A stretch of 64,000 bases of DNA from Pseudomonas sp. UBA4617 (GCF_002386445.1 NZ_DGIR01000036.1:1-64000); one strand, 5' to 3'. Positions 17,601 through 26,801 are shown, counted from the first letter of the stretch. A program made the numbers and translations. Notes: generated by a model from the letters alone, not told the origin.

Positions 17601-19403
17601 CTAGAACCACTCGTCTTGCATGGCGAGGCAGGTGTCGTCGCGCGCCTCGAGCAATGCCAGCTCATTATGGCAGCCTGGCACTTCCCAGGTCAGGAAATAA
17701 CGAGCAGCCTGTAGCTTGCCGAGGTAGAAGTCGCGGTCGACCGGGCTGCCCTCGAGCAGGCCAAGCTCGGCGTGAATGGCCTGTTCCAGCCAGCGCCAGC
17801 CGATCACGCAGTGGCCGAAGGCCTTGAGGTAAAGGGCAGAGTTGGCCAGGGCGCCGGCGAGTTTGCCCTGGGCCAGGTCACCGAGCAGGGCCAAGGTTAC
17901 GGCTTGCAGGCGGGTGACCAGTTGTTCCAGTGGTTGGCGCAGTAGGTCGAGGCTCGGGTGATGACTGGCGCGCTCGCCGGTTGCGGCGATCAGGCGGAGC
18001 AGTTGCTTGAGCCCGGCGCCGTTGTGCTGTGCCAGCTTGCGGCCCAGCAGGTCAAGCGACTGGATGCCCTCGGTGCCTTCGTGGATCGGGTTCAGGCGGT
18101 TGTCGCGATAGTATTGCTCGACAGGATATTCACGGGTATAGCCGTGGCCACCAAGAATCTGGATCGCCAGTTCGTTGGCCTTGAGGCAGAACGTCGAAGG
18201 CCAGGACTTGACGATCGGGGTCAGCAGGTCGAGCAGGTCTTGCGCCTGTTTACGGGCGCCTTCATCGGCGGCGGTGTGGGTGTCATCGAACAGGCGCGCT
18301 GCGTACAGGCCCAGGTCGAACGCGCCTTCCACATAGGCCTTCTGTGCCAGCAGCATGCGTTTCACATCCGTGTGCTCGACAATCGGCACCGCCGGGCTGT
18401 GCGGGTCCTTGTTATCCGGTAGCCGGCCCTGAGGCCGCTGGCGGGCATAGTCCAGGGCGTACAGGTAGCCGGCATAGCCAAGCATCACTGCGCCCATGCC
18501 CACCCCGATACGGGCTTCGTTCATCATCTGGAACATGCAGGCCAGGCCCTGGTGCGGCTGGCCGACCAGGTAGCCGACGCACTGGCCGTTGTCGCCGAAG
18601 TTCAGCGCGGTGGACGTGGTGCCACGCCAGCCCATCTTGTGGAACAGCCCGGCCAGCAGCACATCGTTGCGCATGCCGCGGCTGCCGTCCGGGTTGACCA
18701 GGTACTTCGGCACGATGAACAGCGAGATGCCTTTCACCCCGGGCGGGGCATCCGGCAGCTTGGCCAGCACCATGTGCACGATGTTTTCCGACAGTTCGTG
18801 GTCGCCGCCGGAAATGAAGATCTTGTTGCCCTTGAGCCGGTAGCTGCCGTCACCGGCAGGCTCGGCACGGGTGCGGATATCGGCAAGCGAAGAGCCGGCA
18901 TGGGGTTCGGTCAGGGCCATGGTGCCGAAGTAACGGCCGTCGATCATCGGCTGCAGGAACAGGCGCTTCTGTTCTTCGCTGCCGAAGCTTTCGATCAGGT
19001 TGGCTGCGCCCATGGTCAGGAACGGGTAGGCCGTGGTGCCGGCGTTGGCGGCCTGGAAGTGGGCGAAGCAGGCCTGTGAGACCAGGCTGGGCAACTGCAT
19101 GCCGCCGACTTCGAAGTCGCGGTTGGCGTTGAGGAAGCCGGCTTCGAGGAAGGCGTCGATGGCGGGTTTCACTTCCGGGATCAGTTCGGCGTGGCCGTCC
19201 ACATAGCGCGGCTCGTTTTCATCGGCTTTGCGGTTGTGCGGGGCGAAGAACTTTTCCGCGATGGTGCGGGCGGTGGTGAGCGCGGCGTCGAAGGTTTCGC
19301 GGCTGTGCTCGGCAAAGCGTGGGCGCTGGGTCAGGGCTTCGGCGTCGAGTACTTCGTAGAGCTCGAAGGCCAGGTTGCGGGGGCTGAGCAGGGTCTCGGG
19401 CAT
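17601..19403 (-). CDS. Acyl-CoA dehydrogenase with C-terminal extension (DmdC-like)
   Basis: A 600-residue flavoenzyme oxidising acyl-CoA to enoyl-CoA. Domains: an N-terminal helical part (about 1-160), the beta domain with TEPHAGSSLADI (FAD/substrate contacts), the C-terminal helical domain with MLLAQKAYVEGAF and HEGTEGIQSLDLLGRK, whose glutamate (EGTEG) is the probable catalytic base, and an extra C-terminal domain of about 120 residues found in the long 600-residue subgroup. That subgroup includes medium/long-chain enzymes and the methylmercaptopropionyl-CoA dehydrogenase DmdC; the substrate here is not fixed by sequence. The tldD-like gene starts 31 bases after its stop, so they may be cotranscribed. 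Confidence 0.88.
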   Translation of the reverse strand: MPETLLSPRNLAFELYEVLDAEALTQRPRFAEHSRETFDAALTTARTIAEKFFAPHNRKADENEPRYVDGHAELIPEVKPAIDAFLEAGFLNANRDFEVGGMQLPSLVSQACFAHFQAANAGTTAYPFLTMGAANLIESFGSEEQKRLFLQPMIDGRYFGTMALTEPHAGSSLADIRTRAEPAGDGSYRLKGNKIFISGGDHELSENIVHMVLAKLPDAPPGVKGISLFIVPKYLVNPDGSRGMRNDVLLAGLFHKMGWRGTTSTALNFGDNGQCVGYLVGQPHQGLACMFQMMNEARIGVGMGAVMLGYAGYLYALDYARQRPQGRLPDNKDPHSPAVPIVEHTDVKRMLLAQKAYVEGAFDLGLYAARLFDDTHTAADEGARKQAQDLLDLLTPIVKSWPSTFCLKANELAIQILGGHGYTREYPVEQYYRDNRLNPIHEGTEGIQSLDLLGRKLAQHNGAGLKQLLRLIAATGERASHHPSLDLLRQPLEQLVTRLQAVTLALLGDLAQGKLAGALANSALYLKAFGHCVIGWRWLEQAIHAELGLLEGSPVDRDFYLGKLQAARYFLTWEVPGCHNELALLEARDDTCLAMQDEWF

Positions 19404-19707
19404 GGTCGCGGTCCTGTTGCGAGATGCTGCGAGTCTAGGCCGATAGGGTGGGGTGGGGGAGGTTAATAGGTTTGGGTGATATGGGTTCAGAAAGCTGGGA
19501 TCCCTGCGCGGGCCCTTTGGCGTGAGCCCACGGCTAGTGTGTTGATGCCGGGACCTGCGCATTACCAGTAGGGGTCACGAGAAAGGCCGAACAGACGCCG
19601 AAAAAACCGAGACGTTTCCCACAAGTCGGAGTGGATTTGGACTACCGCGGACCAAGTGGCATTTGGCCTTGAATGTGCTCTTTGGTTTTCACAAGGCGGC
19701 GTTTCAG
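19404..19707. other. 304-base intergenic region between divergent genes
   Basis: This gap separates the acyl-CoA dehydrogenase (minus) from the membrane protein at 19708 (plus) and must hold both promoters. It contains a G-rich run (ggggtgggggagg, near 19450) and related GC words (gggatccctgcgcggg near 19498, gggacctgcgc near 19550). I see no confident promoter, operator or small gene. Confidence 0.4.
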
Positions 19708-20271
19708 ATGAGTGATGTCCACAGTAATGACTTGACAGATGGCCAACGCGATCAGGTGCCCTTCTTCGTAGTTTCGCCTACGAAGTTTGGGGTAATGACC
19801 TTTTTCACCATGGGCTTCTACTGGCTGTATTGTTTCTATCAAAATTGGAAGCTATATGGAGCCAGAACAGGTGAGAAGGTCAGCCCGTTCTGGCGAAGCG
19901 CTTTTGCTGTGTTCTTCATCTACCCATTATTGAGAAGGGTGAATGACCATATTCGCGACTCAGGTAGAAGCTATCCATGGTCCATCCTGGGGCTCACGCT
20001 GGGCTATTACGTTATGTGCGTTGTTTGGGTGGTTGCCAGCATTGTTCTGGAGAACCAACCGTGGGAAGCCTATTTTGCCGGGCTGGTGTCTCATGCTGCC
20101 TGGCTGATCGTTCTGGTACCCATGCAAAAAGGCACCAACTTTAGCGCAGGTGACAAATACGGCTTGGCCAACAGCCGTTTCACGCTGGCCAATTGGCTTT
20201 GGATGTTATTGTGTATCTCGCTTACAACAGCACAGCTGTTTGCTTTGATCGCACTTTCATCAATGGTCTGA
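19708..20271 (+). CDS. Unrecognised four-helix membrane protein (DUF4234-like)
   Basis: A 187-residue protein with about four hydrophobic helices: FGVMTFFTMGFYWLYCFY, ILGLTLGYYVMCVVWVV, FAGLVSHAAWLIVLV and WLWMLLCISLTTAQLFALI. The N-terminal SPTKFGVMTFFTMGFYW and the later GLANSRFTLANW resemble small DUF4234-type membrane proteins seen in many Pseudomonas and Xanthomonas genomes, but I cannot assign a function. The ATG at 19708 follows aaggcgg. Base composition is clearly lower in GC than the surroundings, which with the next gene suggests an acquired or strain-variable segment. Confidence 0.65.
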   Translation: MSDVHSNDLTDGQRDQVPFFVVSPTKFGVMTFFTMGFYWLYCFYQNWKLYGARTGEKVSPFWRSAFAVFFIYPLLRRVNDHIRDSGRSYPWSILGLTLGYYVMCVVWVVASIVLENQPWEAYFAGLVSHAAWLIVLVPMQKGTNFSAGDKYGLANSRFTLANWLWMLLCISLTTAQLFALIALSSMV

Positions 20272-20331
20272 GCGGATTCGCTGCTCCGTGCAGAAGCGGC
20301 CCTGGGCTTCACTTCACAGATGAAATTGCTG

Positions 20332-20375
20332 AGGCCGTGTTGCGGCCGTTTCGCCACGCGAGACCGCTCCTACAG
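20332..20375 (-). repeat. REP-type extragenic palindrome (minus orientation)
   Basis: Read on the minus strand it begins tgtaggagcggtctcgcg and continues into ggccgcaacacggcc, the same family as at positions 1, 11765 and 51441. It lies between the two small membrane-protein genes. Confidence 0.7.
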
Positions 20376-20408
20376 AAAGCGGTACATCTGCGAAAACTGG
20401 AGGTGACG

Positions 20409-20861
20409 TTGGAGAGCTCGAGCTTGAGCATACGTAGAACCGCTTTCCTGTTCTGGGGAGGCATGGATGCGTTCTACCTCGTTCTTTACGTCCTTCGCAG
20501 CATGGCGCGAGGCGCAATACCTTTCTGGACGGATTTCAACGATGGATTGCACAACATGCAGAACTGGGGAGGAGGGCTGGAGTTCATAGTCTGGCTGGGC
20601 CTGGCTCTGCAGCTCTCCTTGATCGCGACTTGCGTTTTGTTTCTTCTGCGTTGTCGGGTGGCCATCTACCTGGCGATGGTGCAGATCCCCTTTCGTATCT
20701 TTTTTTTCGTTCCTTCGATATCCACAATCCTGGTTTGGCCGATGCTGGTTTCCAATATGGGCTATTCGGTGTGGCTTGGGCTGATGCTACTTTCGGAGGG
20801 AGGCAAAAGCTGGTGTCTCTGGTGGCTCTGGCGATGTGATGGACAAAGCGCTCATGGATGA
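20409..20861 (+). CDS. Unrecognised small membrane protein
   Basis: A 150-residue protein with four hydrophobic stretches (DAFYLVLYVLRSM, EFIVWLGLALQLSLIATCVLFLL, AIYLAMVQIPFRIFFFVPS, TILVWPMLVSNMGYSVWLGLMLL) and short polar loops. I choose the TTG at 20409 because a perfect ggagg ribosome site (20399-20403) lies five bases before it; the frame further upstream passes through a REP element and is not coding. The next in-frame ATG (20463) would remove the N-terminal leader. No family is recognised. Low GC and position beside the gene at 19708 suggest a shared accessory origin. Confidence 0.55.
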   Translation: MESSSLSIRRTAFLFWGGMDAFYLVLYVLRSMARGAIPFWTDFNDGLHNMQNWGGGLEFIVWLGLALQLSLIATCVLFLLRCRVAIYLAMVQIPFRIFFFVPSISTILVWPMLVSNMGYSVWLGLMLLSEGGKSWCLWWLWRCDGQSAHG

Positions 20862-20910
20862 TACTGAGTTGGGCAGGAAGAAGGCCTGATTTTCAACTCA
20901 GCGCCCATAA

Positions 20911-20938
20911 AAAAAGGAGAGCCGAAGCTCTCCTTTCT
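20911..20938 (-). terminator. Terminator of putA with TTCG tetraloop
   Basis: Aaaggagagc and gctctccttt form a perfect 10-bp stem around cgaa (20913-20936). On the minus strand the loop is TTCG and the stem is followed by a run of eight T, the ideal form, 20 bases past the putA stop. It probably also stops the plus-strand transcript from 20409. Confidence 0.9.
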
Positions 20939-20957
20939 CTTCAACAACCCTCAGCTA

Positions 20958-23900
20958 TCAGCCAATGGTCATCAGGCTGGCGTTACCACCCGCCGCCGCA
21001 GTGTTAACACTCACCGCCCGCTCGATCACCAGGCGCTCCAGCGCAATCTGATGATCGCCGCTGGACAGCCCGTGCACACCGACGATCGCCCCGGCACGCT
21101 TGGCCACCTGCTGGCACACGCCGCGCAGCTGGTCCGAGTCGCCATGGTGGATCACGGCGTCGAATGCCACTTCGTCCTTGCTCCAGTCCGCCACCAGCTT
21201 GACCTTGGCCTGCAGCTCTTTCGGCAGGCGAGCGCGCAGGGCCTTGCCAGGTTCACCGTCTACCCACACCGCCGAGCTGCCCACAGCCAGCACTGCGGCG
21301 AACTGCGCCAGCAGGTCGGCTTCGTTGTCGGCCAGGCACAGCACGTGCTCGCGCGGCAGGATGGTGTAGCTGTTGCGCTCGCCGGTCGGGCCTGGCAGCA
21401 GGCGGGCAATGCCGCTCTGCGACTGGCTGGCAAACTGGCTGCACAGCGCGGCCAGGTCGGCATGCTGGTTGCTCTCGGCCCAGGCTTTCAGGCCGTGCAA
21501 CGGCTTGATCAGCTGCTCGTGCAGGGTGCGGTCCGGCTTGCCTTCGCCATCCTGCTGCTGGAAATGGCGGCCAATCGCGTCGGCCGGGCGGGTCGACAGC
21601 AGGCGGTACAGGTACAGCGGGCCGCCGGCTTTCGGGCCGGTACCGGACAGGCCCTCACCACCGAACGGCTGCACACCGACCACGGCACCGACGATGTTGC
21701 GATTGACGTACATATTGCCGGCATTGGCGGTTTCCACCACCTTGGCGATGGTCTCGTCGATGCGAGTGTGCACGCCGAGGGTCAGGCCGTAACCGGAGTT
21801 GTTGATCTGCTCGATCAGTTGGTCGAGGTTGCGGCGGTTGTAGCGCACCACGTGCAGCACCGGGCCGAAGATTTCGCGCTTCAGTTCGTCGAAGCTTTCC
21901 AGTTCGATCAGGGTCGGCATGACGAAGGTACCGCGCTTGATCTCGGCGGCATCGGCAATCGCCACCTGGTAGACCGGGCGGCCTTTCTCGCGCATGCCCT
22001 GGATGTGCTTCTCGATGCCAGCCTTGGCTTCAGCGTCGATCACCGGGCCGATGTCGACGGCCAGGCGGTCCGGGCTACCCAGGCGGCTTTCGGCCATGGC
22101 TCCCTTGAGCATTTCGATCACACGGTCGGCGGAGTCTTCCTGCAGGCACAGCACGCGCAGTGCCGAGCAACGCTGGCCGGCGCTGTCGAACGCCGAGGAC
22201 ACCACGTCGATCACTACCTGTTCGGTCAGCGCCGAGGAGTCGACGATCATCGCGTTCTGGCCACCGGTTTCAGCGATCAGCGGGATCGGGCGGCCCTGGT
22301 TGTCCAGGCGGCCGGCGACGTTGCGCTGCAGCAGGCGGGCGACTTCGGTGGAGCCGGTGAACATCACGCCCTTGACGCGCTCATCACCGACCAGGCCGGC
22401 ACCGACGGTTTCGCCACGGCCTGGCAGCAGTTGCAGCACGCCTTCCGGAATGCCGGCTTCCAGCAACAGGCGCACGGCCTGGGCGGCGATCAGCGGGGTC
22501 TGCTCGGCCGGCTTGGCCAGCACCGGGTTGCCGGCGGCCAGGGCCGCGGCCACCTGGCCGGTGAAGATCGCCAGCGGGAAGTTCCACGGGCTGATGCACA
22601 CCACCGGGCCCAGTGGGCGATGGGCGTCGTTGCTGAAGTCGTTGCGTGCCTGCACCGCGTAGTAGCGCAGGAAGTCTACCGCTTCACGCACTTCGGCGAT
22701 GGCGTTGGCGAAGGTCTTGCCGGCTTCGCGGATGAGCAGGCCCATCAGCGGCTGGATCTCGGCCTCCATCAGGTCGGCGGTGCGTTCCAGGATGGCAGCA
22801 CGTTCGGCCGGCGGGGTGGCCTGCCAGATCGGTGCGGCATTCAGGGCGCACTGGATGGCGTTGTCGACGTCGGCGACAGTGGCTTCCTGCACATGGCCGA
22901 CCACGTCGCGGTGGTCCGCCGGGTTCAGTACGGCTACGGCAGCGCTCTCGCTGGCGGCGCAAGCCAGCAGCGGGGCGGCTTTCCAGTCGTTGTGGGCGGT
23001 GGCCAGCATGGCGCAAGACAGCGACGCCAGGCGGTGTTCGTTGGCCATGTCGATGCCGGCCGAGTTGGCCCGCTCGCTGCCATACAGTTCACGCGGCAGC
23101 GGGATGCGCGGGTGCGGCAGGCCGATGCTGCCTTCCTGGGTGCCCATGCGCTCGATGCTGGCGACGGGGTCGGCGACCAGTTCCTGGATGGAGATCGAAT
23201 GGTCGGCGATGCGGTTGACGAACGAGGTGTTGGCGCCGTTCTCCAGCAGGCGGCGGACCAGGTAGGCCAGCAGCGTTTCGTGGGTGCCGACCGGTGCATA
23301 GACGCGGCACGGGCGGTTCAGCTTGCCTTCGGAAATCTTGCCGACCACTTGCTCGTACAGCGGCTCGCCCATGCCGTGCAGGCACTGGAACTCGTACTGG
23401 CCCGGGTAGTAGTTCTGCCCGGCGATGTGATAGATGGCCGACAGGGTATGGGCGTTATGGGTGGCGAACTGCGGATAGATGGCCTCGGGTACGGCCAGCA
23501 GCTTGCGGGCGCAGGCGACGTAGGACACGTCGGTGTACACCTTGCGGGTGTAGACCGGGTAGCCTTCCAGGCCCTCGACCTGGGCACGCTTGATCTCGCT
23601 GTCCCAGTAGGCACCTTTTACCAGGCGGATCATCAGGCGGTGGCGGCTGCGCTTGGCCAGGTCGATGACATAGTCGATCACATAAGGGCAGCGCTTCTGG
23701 TAGGCCTGGATGACGAAGCCGATACCGTTCCAGCCGGCCAGCGAAGGCTCGAAGCACAGGCGCTCGAGCAGGTCGAGCGACAGCTCCAGGCGGTCGGCTT
23801 CCTCGGCGTCGATGTTCAGGCCGATGTCGTACTGCTTGGCCAGCAGGGTCAGCGACAGCAGGCGCGGGTACAGCTCCTCCATCACGCGCTCGTACTGGGC

Positions 23901-24911
23901 GCGGCTGTAGCGCGGGTGCAGGGCCGACAGCTTGATCGAGATGCCCGGCCCTTCATAGATGCCACGGCCATGGGAGGCCTTGCCAATCGAGTGGATGGCC
24001 TGTTCATAGGACGCCAGGTACTTCTGCGCGTCGTGCTCGGTCAGTGCGGCTTCGCCGAGCATGTCGTAGGAGTAGCGGAAGCCTTTGGACTCGAAGCGGC
24101 TGGCATTGGCCAAGGCTTCGGCGATGGTTTCGCCGGTGACGAACTGCTCGCCCATCAGGCGCATGGCCATGTCGACGCCCTTGCGGATCATCGGCTCGCC
24201 GCTCTTGCCGATAATGCGGGTGAGCGAGGCAGTAAGGCCGGATTCGTTGTGGGTGGACACCAGCTTGCCGGTCAGCAGCAAGCCCCAGGTAGCCGCGTTG
24301 ACGAACAGCGACGGGCTGTTGCCCAGGTGGGGCTGCCAGTTACCGGTACTGATCTTGTCGCGGATCAGTGCGTCACGGGTTCCCTTGTCGGGGATGCGCA
24401 GCAGCGCTTCGGCCAGGCACATCAGTGCCACGCCTTCCTGGGACGACAGCGAGAACTCCTGCAGCAGGCCCTGGACGATACCGGCACGGCCACCGGCGCT
24501 CTTCTGGTTACGCAGTTTTTCGGCGAGGCCGGCAGCCATCTTGTTGGTCGCCTCGGCCAGCGGCGCGCTCAGGCGAGCCTGCTCCAGCAGCATCGGCACC
24601 ACTTCCTGTTCGGGGCGGCGGTAGGCGGCGGTAATCGCCGAGCGCAGCACCGACTGCGGCAAGATGCTCTCGGCGAACTCGAGGAAGCACTGGTGACTGT
24701 GGTCGGGCTGGATTTCGCCGGCGTCGTCGGCCAGGTTGCTGGCGTGACCGTTGAGTTCGGTCAGGGTGGCACCACCCTCGAGCTTCTCCAGATAGTTGAA
24801 GATCGCTTGCTTGATCAACCAGTGCGGCGTGCGGTCAATGGACTGCGCAGCTGCCTTGAGTCGCTCACGGGTCGGGTCATCGAGTTTGACCCCAAGGGTG
24901 GTCGTCGCCAT
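20958..24911 (-). CDS. putA: Trifunctional proline dehydrogenase / P5C dehydrogenase / repressor
   Basis: A 1317-residue protein that oxidises proline to glutamate in two steps and represses its own locus. N-terminal ribbon-helix-helix DNA-binding domain (about 1-47, TTTLGVKLDDPTRERL), proline dehydrogenase FAD barrel (about 260-570, with RLMIRLVKGAYWD), then the aldehyde dehydrogenase-type P5C dehydrogenase (about 650-1130) with catalytic Cys915 in SAGQRCSALRV, and a C-terminal domain that closes the substrate tunnel. When reduced by proline it leaves DNA for the membrane. Length and domain set match trifunctional PutA (E. coli 1320). It is divergent from putP across a region with seven GTTGCA boxes. 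Confidence 0.97.
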   Translation of the reverse strand: MATTTLGVKLDDPTRERLKAAAQSIDRTPHWLIKQAIFNYLEKLEGGATLTELNGHASNLADDAGEIQPDHSHQCFLEFAESILPQSVLRSAITAAYRRPEQEVVPMLLEQARLSAPLAEATNKMAAGLAEKLRNQKSAGGRAGIVQGLLQEFSLSSQEGVALMCLAEALLRIPDKGTRDALIRDKISTGNWQPHLGNSPSLFVNAATWGLLLTGKLVSTHNESGLTASLTRIIGKSGEPMIRKGVDMAMRLMGEQFVTGETIAEALANASRFESKGFRYSYDMLGEAALTEHDAQKYLASYEQAIHSIGKASHGRGIYEGPGISIKLSALHPRYSRAQYERVMEELYPRLLSLTLLAKQYDIGLNIDAEEADRLELSLDLLERLCFEPSLAGWNGIGFVIQAYQKRCPYVIDYVIDLAKRSRHRLMIRLVKGAYWDSEIKRAQVEGLEGYPVYTRKVYTDVSYVACARKLLAVPEAIYPQFATHNAHTLSAIYHIAGQNYYPGQYEFQCLHGMGEPLYEQVVGKISEGKLNRPCRVYAPVGTHETLLAYLVRRLLENGANTSFVNRIADHSISIQELVADPVASIERMGTQEGSIGLPHPRIPLPRELYGSERANSAGIDMANEHRLASLSCAMLATAHNDWKAAPLLACAASESAAVAVLNPADHRDVVGHVQEATVADVDNAIQCALNAAPIWQATPPAERAAILERTADLMEAEIQPLMGLLIREAGKTFANAIAEVREAVDFLRYYAVQARNDFSNDAHRPLGPVVCISPWNFPLAIFTGQVAAALAAGNPVLAKPAEQTPLIAAQAVRLLLEAGIPEGVLQLLPGRGETVGAGLVGDERVKGVMFTGSTEVARLLQRNVAGRLDNQGRPIPLIAETGGQNAMIVDSSALTEQVVIDVVSSAFDSAGQRCSALRVLCLQEDSADRVIEMLKGAMAESRLGSPDRLAVDIGPVIDAEAKAGIEKHIQGMREKGRPVYQVAIADAAEIKRGTFVMPTLIELESFDELKREIFGPVLHVVRYNRRNLDQLIEQINNSGYGLTLGVHTRIDETIAKVVETANAGNMYVNRNIVGAVVGVQPFGGEGLSGTGPKAGGPLYLYRLLSTRPADAIGRHFQQQDGEGKPDRTLHEQLIKPLHGLKAWAESNQHADLAALCSQFASQSQSGIARLLPGPTGERNSYTILPREHVLCLADNEADLLAQFAAVLAVGSSAVWVDGEPGKALRARLPKELQAKVKLVADWSKDEVAFDAVIHHGDSDQLRGVCQQVAKRAGAIVGVHGLSSGDHQIALERLVIERAVSVNTAAAGGNASLMTIG

Positions 24912-24956
24912 TTCTTATCCTCGTTATTGCCACGGTTGTGGCCTAAGCTGGCGCCA

Positions 24957-24985
24957 AGAGTAGCTGTAGGACAATTCGGGTGCAA
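24957..24985 (-). promoter_or_regulatory. Candidate putA promoter
   Basis: On the minus strand TTGCAC (rc of 24980-24985) and TACTCT (rc of 24957-24962) are exactly 17 bases apart. The -35 word is part of a GTTGCA box, so PutA bound there would cover it. Confidence 0.45.
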
Positions 24986-25023
24986 CCAGGTGCAACCCTA
25001 AATTTCGATGAAAAAGGTGCAAC
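24981..25023. promoter_or_regulatory. PutA operator cluster, putA side (three GTTGCA boxes)
   Basis: TGCAAC, the complement of GTTGCA, occurs at 24981-24986, 24991-24996 and 25018-25023. GTTGCA is the known recognition core of the PutA ribbon-helix-helix domain in E. coli. The boxes lie 70-110 bases from the putA start codon. Confidence 0.75.
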
Positions 25024-25146
25024 TCGTCAGCTGGTCGATCACGGACATGTAAAAGGCGTGTTTTCGGTGCGTTTTATTCTGAAAACCAGCCTGTTTGCTC
25101 CAAAAAGGAGCAAAAAATCAGCTTTATCGGAAAATGCTCCGGCAGG

Positions 25147-25217
25147 TGCAACTTCTCGGTGAAAAATGGTTGCACCCGCTTCGCGTTGTTGCATAGCATT
25201 CGCCGCCTGGGTGCAAC
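25147..25217. promoter_or_regulatory. PutA operator cluster, putP side (four GTTGCA boxes)
   Basis: GTTGCA or its complement lies at 25147-25152, 25169-25174, 25188-25193 and 25212-25217, in both orientations and about two helical turns apart. They cover the likely putP promoter. Confidence 0.75.
25170..25199 (+). promoter_or_regulatory. Candidate putP promoter
   Basis: TTGCAC (25170-25175) and TAGCAT (25194-25199) are 18 bases apart. The -35 overlaps the box at 25169 and the -10 touches the box ending at 25193. Confidence 0.45.
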
Positions 25218-25267
25218 CGCCATGCTGCGGTTGTGCATGAGATAAAAACAAACGCCAGGGCACACAT

Positions 25268-26746
25268 ATGGGCAACCCACTAACGATCACGTTCGTGATC
25301 TACATCGCGGCAATGGTGCTGATCGGCTTCGCGGCCTATCGCTCCACCAAGAACCTTTCCGACTACATCCTTGGCGGTCGCAGCCTGGGCAGCGTGGTTA
25401 CCGCGCTCTCCGCCGGTGCTTCCGACATGAGTGGCTGGCTGCTGATGGGCCTGCCGGGCGCCATCTACTTCGCTGGTTTGTCCGAGGCCTGGATCGCCAT
25501 CGGCCTGACCGTCGGCGCCTACCTGAACTGGCTGTTCGTCGCTGGCCGCCTGCGCGTGCAGACCGAGCACAACGGCGATGCACTGACCCTGCCGGACTAC
25601 TTCTCCAGCCGTTTCGAAGACCACAGCGGCCTGCTGCGAATCATTTCGGCGATCGTGATCCTGGTGTTCTTCACCATCTATTGCGCTTCTGGCATCGTTG
25701 CCGGTGCCCGTCTGTTCGAAAGCACCTTTGGCATGTCCTATGAAACCGCCCTGTGGGCCGGTGCGGCGGCGACCATTGCCTACACCTTCATTGGTGGCTT
25801 CCTGGCGGTGAGCTGGACCGACACCGTGCAGGCATCGCTGATGATCTTCGCGCTGATCCTCACCCCGGTGATCGTGCTGATCTCCACCGGCGGCTTCGAT
25901 CAGACCTTCGCCGCTATCGAGGTGGTGAACCCGGCTCACTTCGACATGTTCAAGGGCGCGACCTTCATCGGCATCATTTCGCTGATGGGTTGGGGCCTGG
26001 GCTACTTCGGCCAGCCGCACATCCTGGCGCGTTTCATGGCAGCCGACTCGGTTAAATCGATCGCCAACGCCCGCCGCATCTCCATGACCTGGATGATCCT
26101 GTGCCTGGCTGGCACCTGCGCCGTGGGCTTCTTCGGCATTGCCTACTTCTCGGCGCACCCCGAGCTGGCAGGCCCGGTCACCGAAAACCACGAGCGTGTG
26201 TTCATCGAGCTGGCCAAGATTCTGTTCAACCCGTGGATCGCCGGTGTGCTGCTGTCGGCCATCCTGGCGGCGGTGATGAGTACCCTGAGCTGCCAGCTGC
26301 TGGTTTGCTCCAGCGCCCTGACCGAAGACTTCTACAAGGCTTTCCTGCGCAAGAACGCTTCGCAAGTCGAGCTGGTGTGGGTCGGTCGCCTGATGGTCCT
26401 GGCCGTAGCGCTGATCGCCATCGCCATGGCCGCCAATCCGGAAAACCGTGTACTGGGCCTGGTGGCATACGCCTGGGCTGGTTTCGGTGCCGCATTCGGC
26501 CCGGTAGTGCTGATTTCGGTACTATGGAAAGGCATGACCCGTAACGGCGCACTGGCCGGTATCGTGGTCGGTGCGCTGACCGTGATCCTGTGGAAGAACT
26601 TCGACACCCTCGGGCTGTACGAAATCATCCCGGGCTTCCTGTTCGCCAGCATTGCCATCGTTGTGGTGAGCAAGCTGGGCAGCCCTTCGAAAGCGATGGT
26701 ACAGCGCTTCGAAACGGCTGATGCGGCGTATCACGCTGACAAGTAA
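25268..26746 (+). CDS. putP: Sodium/proline symporter
   Basis: A 492-residue inner-membrane sodium:solute symporter with about 13 helices that imports proline for PutA. The family signature in helix 2, SAGASDMSGWLLMGLPG, and the following YLNWLFVAGRLR are typical of PutP, as is GWGLGYFGQPHILARFMA. Length is close to E. coli PutP (502). The ATG at 25268 is the only good start. Divergent pairing with putA and the shared operator region mean both should be induced by proline through release of PutA. Confidence 0.95.
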   Translation: MGNPLTITFVIYIAAMVLIGFAAYRSTKNLSDYILGGRSLGSVVTALSAGASDMSGWLLMGLPGAIYFAGLSEAWIAIGLTVGAYLNWLFVAGRLRVQTEHNGDALTLPDYFSSRFEDHSGLLRIISAIVILVFFTIYCASGIVAGARLFESTFGMSYETALWAGAAATIAYTFIGGFLAVSWTDTVQASLMIFALILTPVIVLISTGGFDQTFAAIEVVNPAHFDMFKGATFIGIISLMGWGLGYFGQPHILARFMAADSVKSIANARRISMTWMILCLAGTCAVGFFGIAYFSAHPELAGPVTENHERVFIELAKILFNPWIAGVLLSAILAAVMSTLSCQLLVCSSALTEDFYKAFLRKNASQVELVWVGRLMVLAVALIAIAMAANPENRVLGLVAYAWAGFGAAFGPVVLISVLWKGMTRNGALAGIVVGALTVILWKNFDTLGLYEIIPGFLFASIAIVVVSKLGSPSKAMVQRFETADAAYHADK

Positions 26747-26801
26747 CACCGGTTGAAACGGCGGCGCCTGCCTGGCGGGCGTCGCTGATCGACAGCCAGG
26801 C

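Noticed and set aside
20193..20408. N-terminal extension of the membrane protein from 20193
   Set aside because: It overlaps the previous gene and runs through a REP element; the TTG at 20409 has a perfect ribosome site.
21051..25001. Plus-strand frame of 1316 codons opposite putA
   Set aside because: It is the exact antisense of putA with a composition rich in Gln, Gly, His and Val, as expected of a shadow; no domain is visible and it runs through the putA terminator side and operator region.
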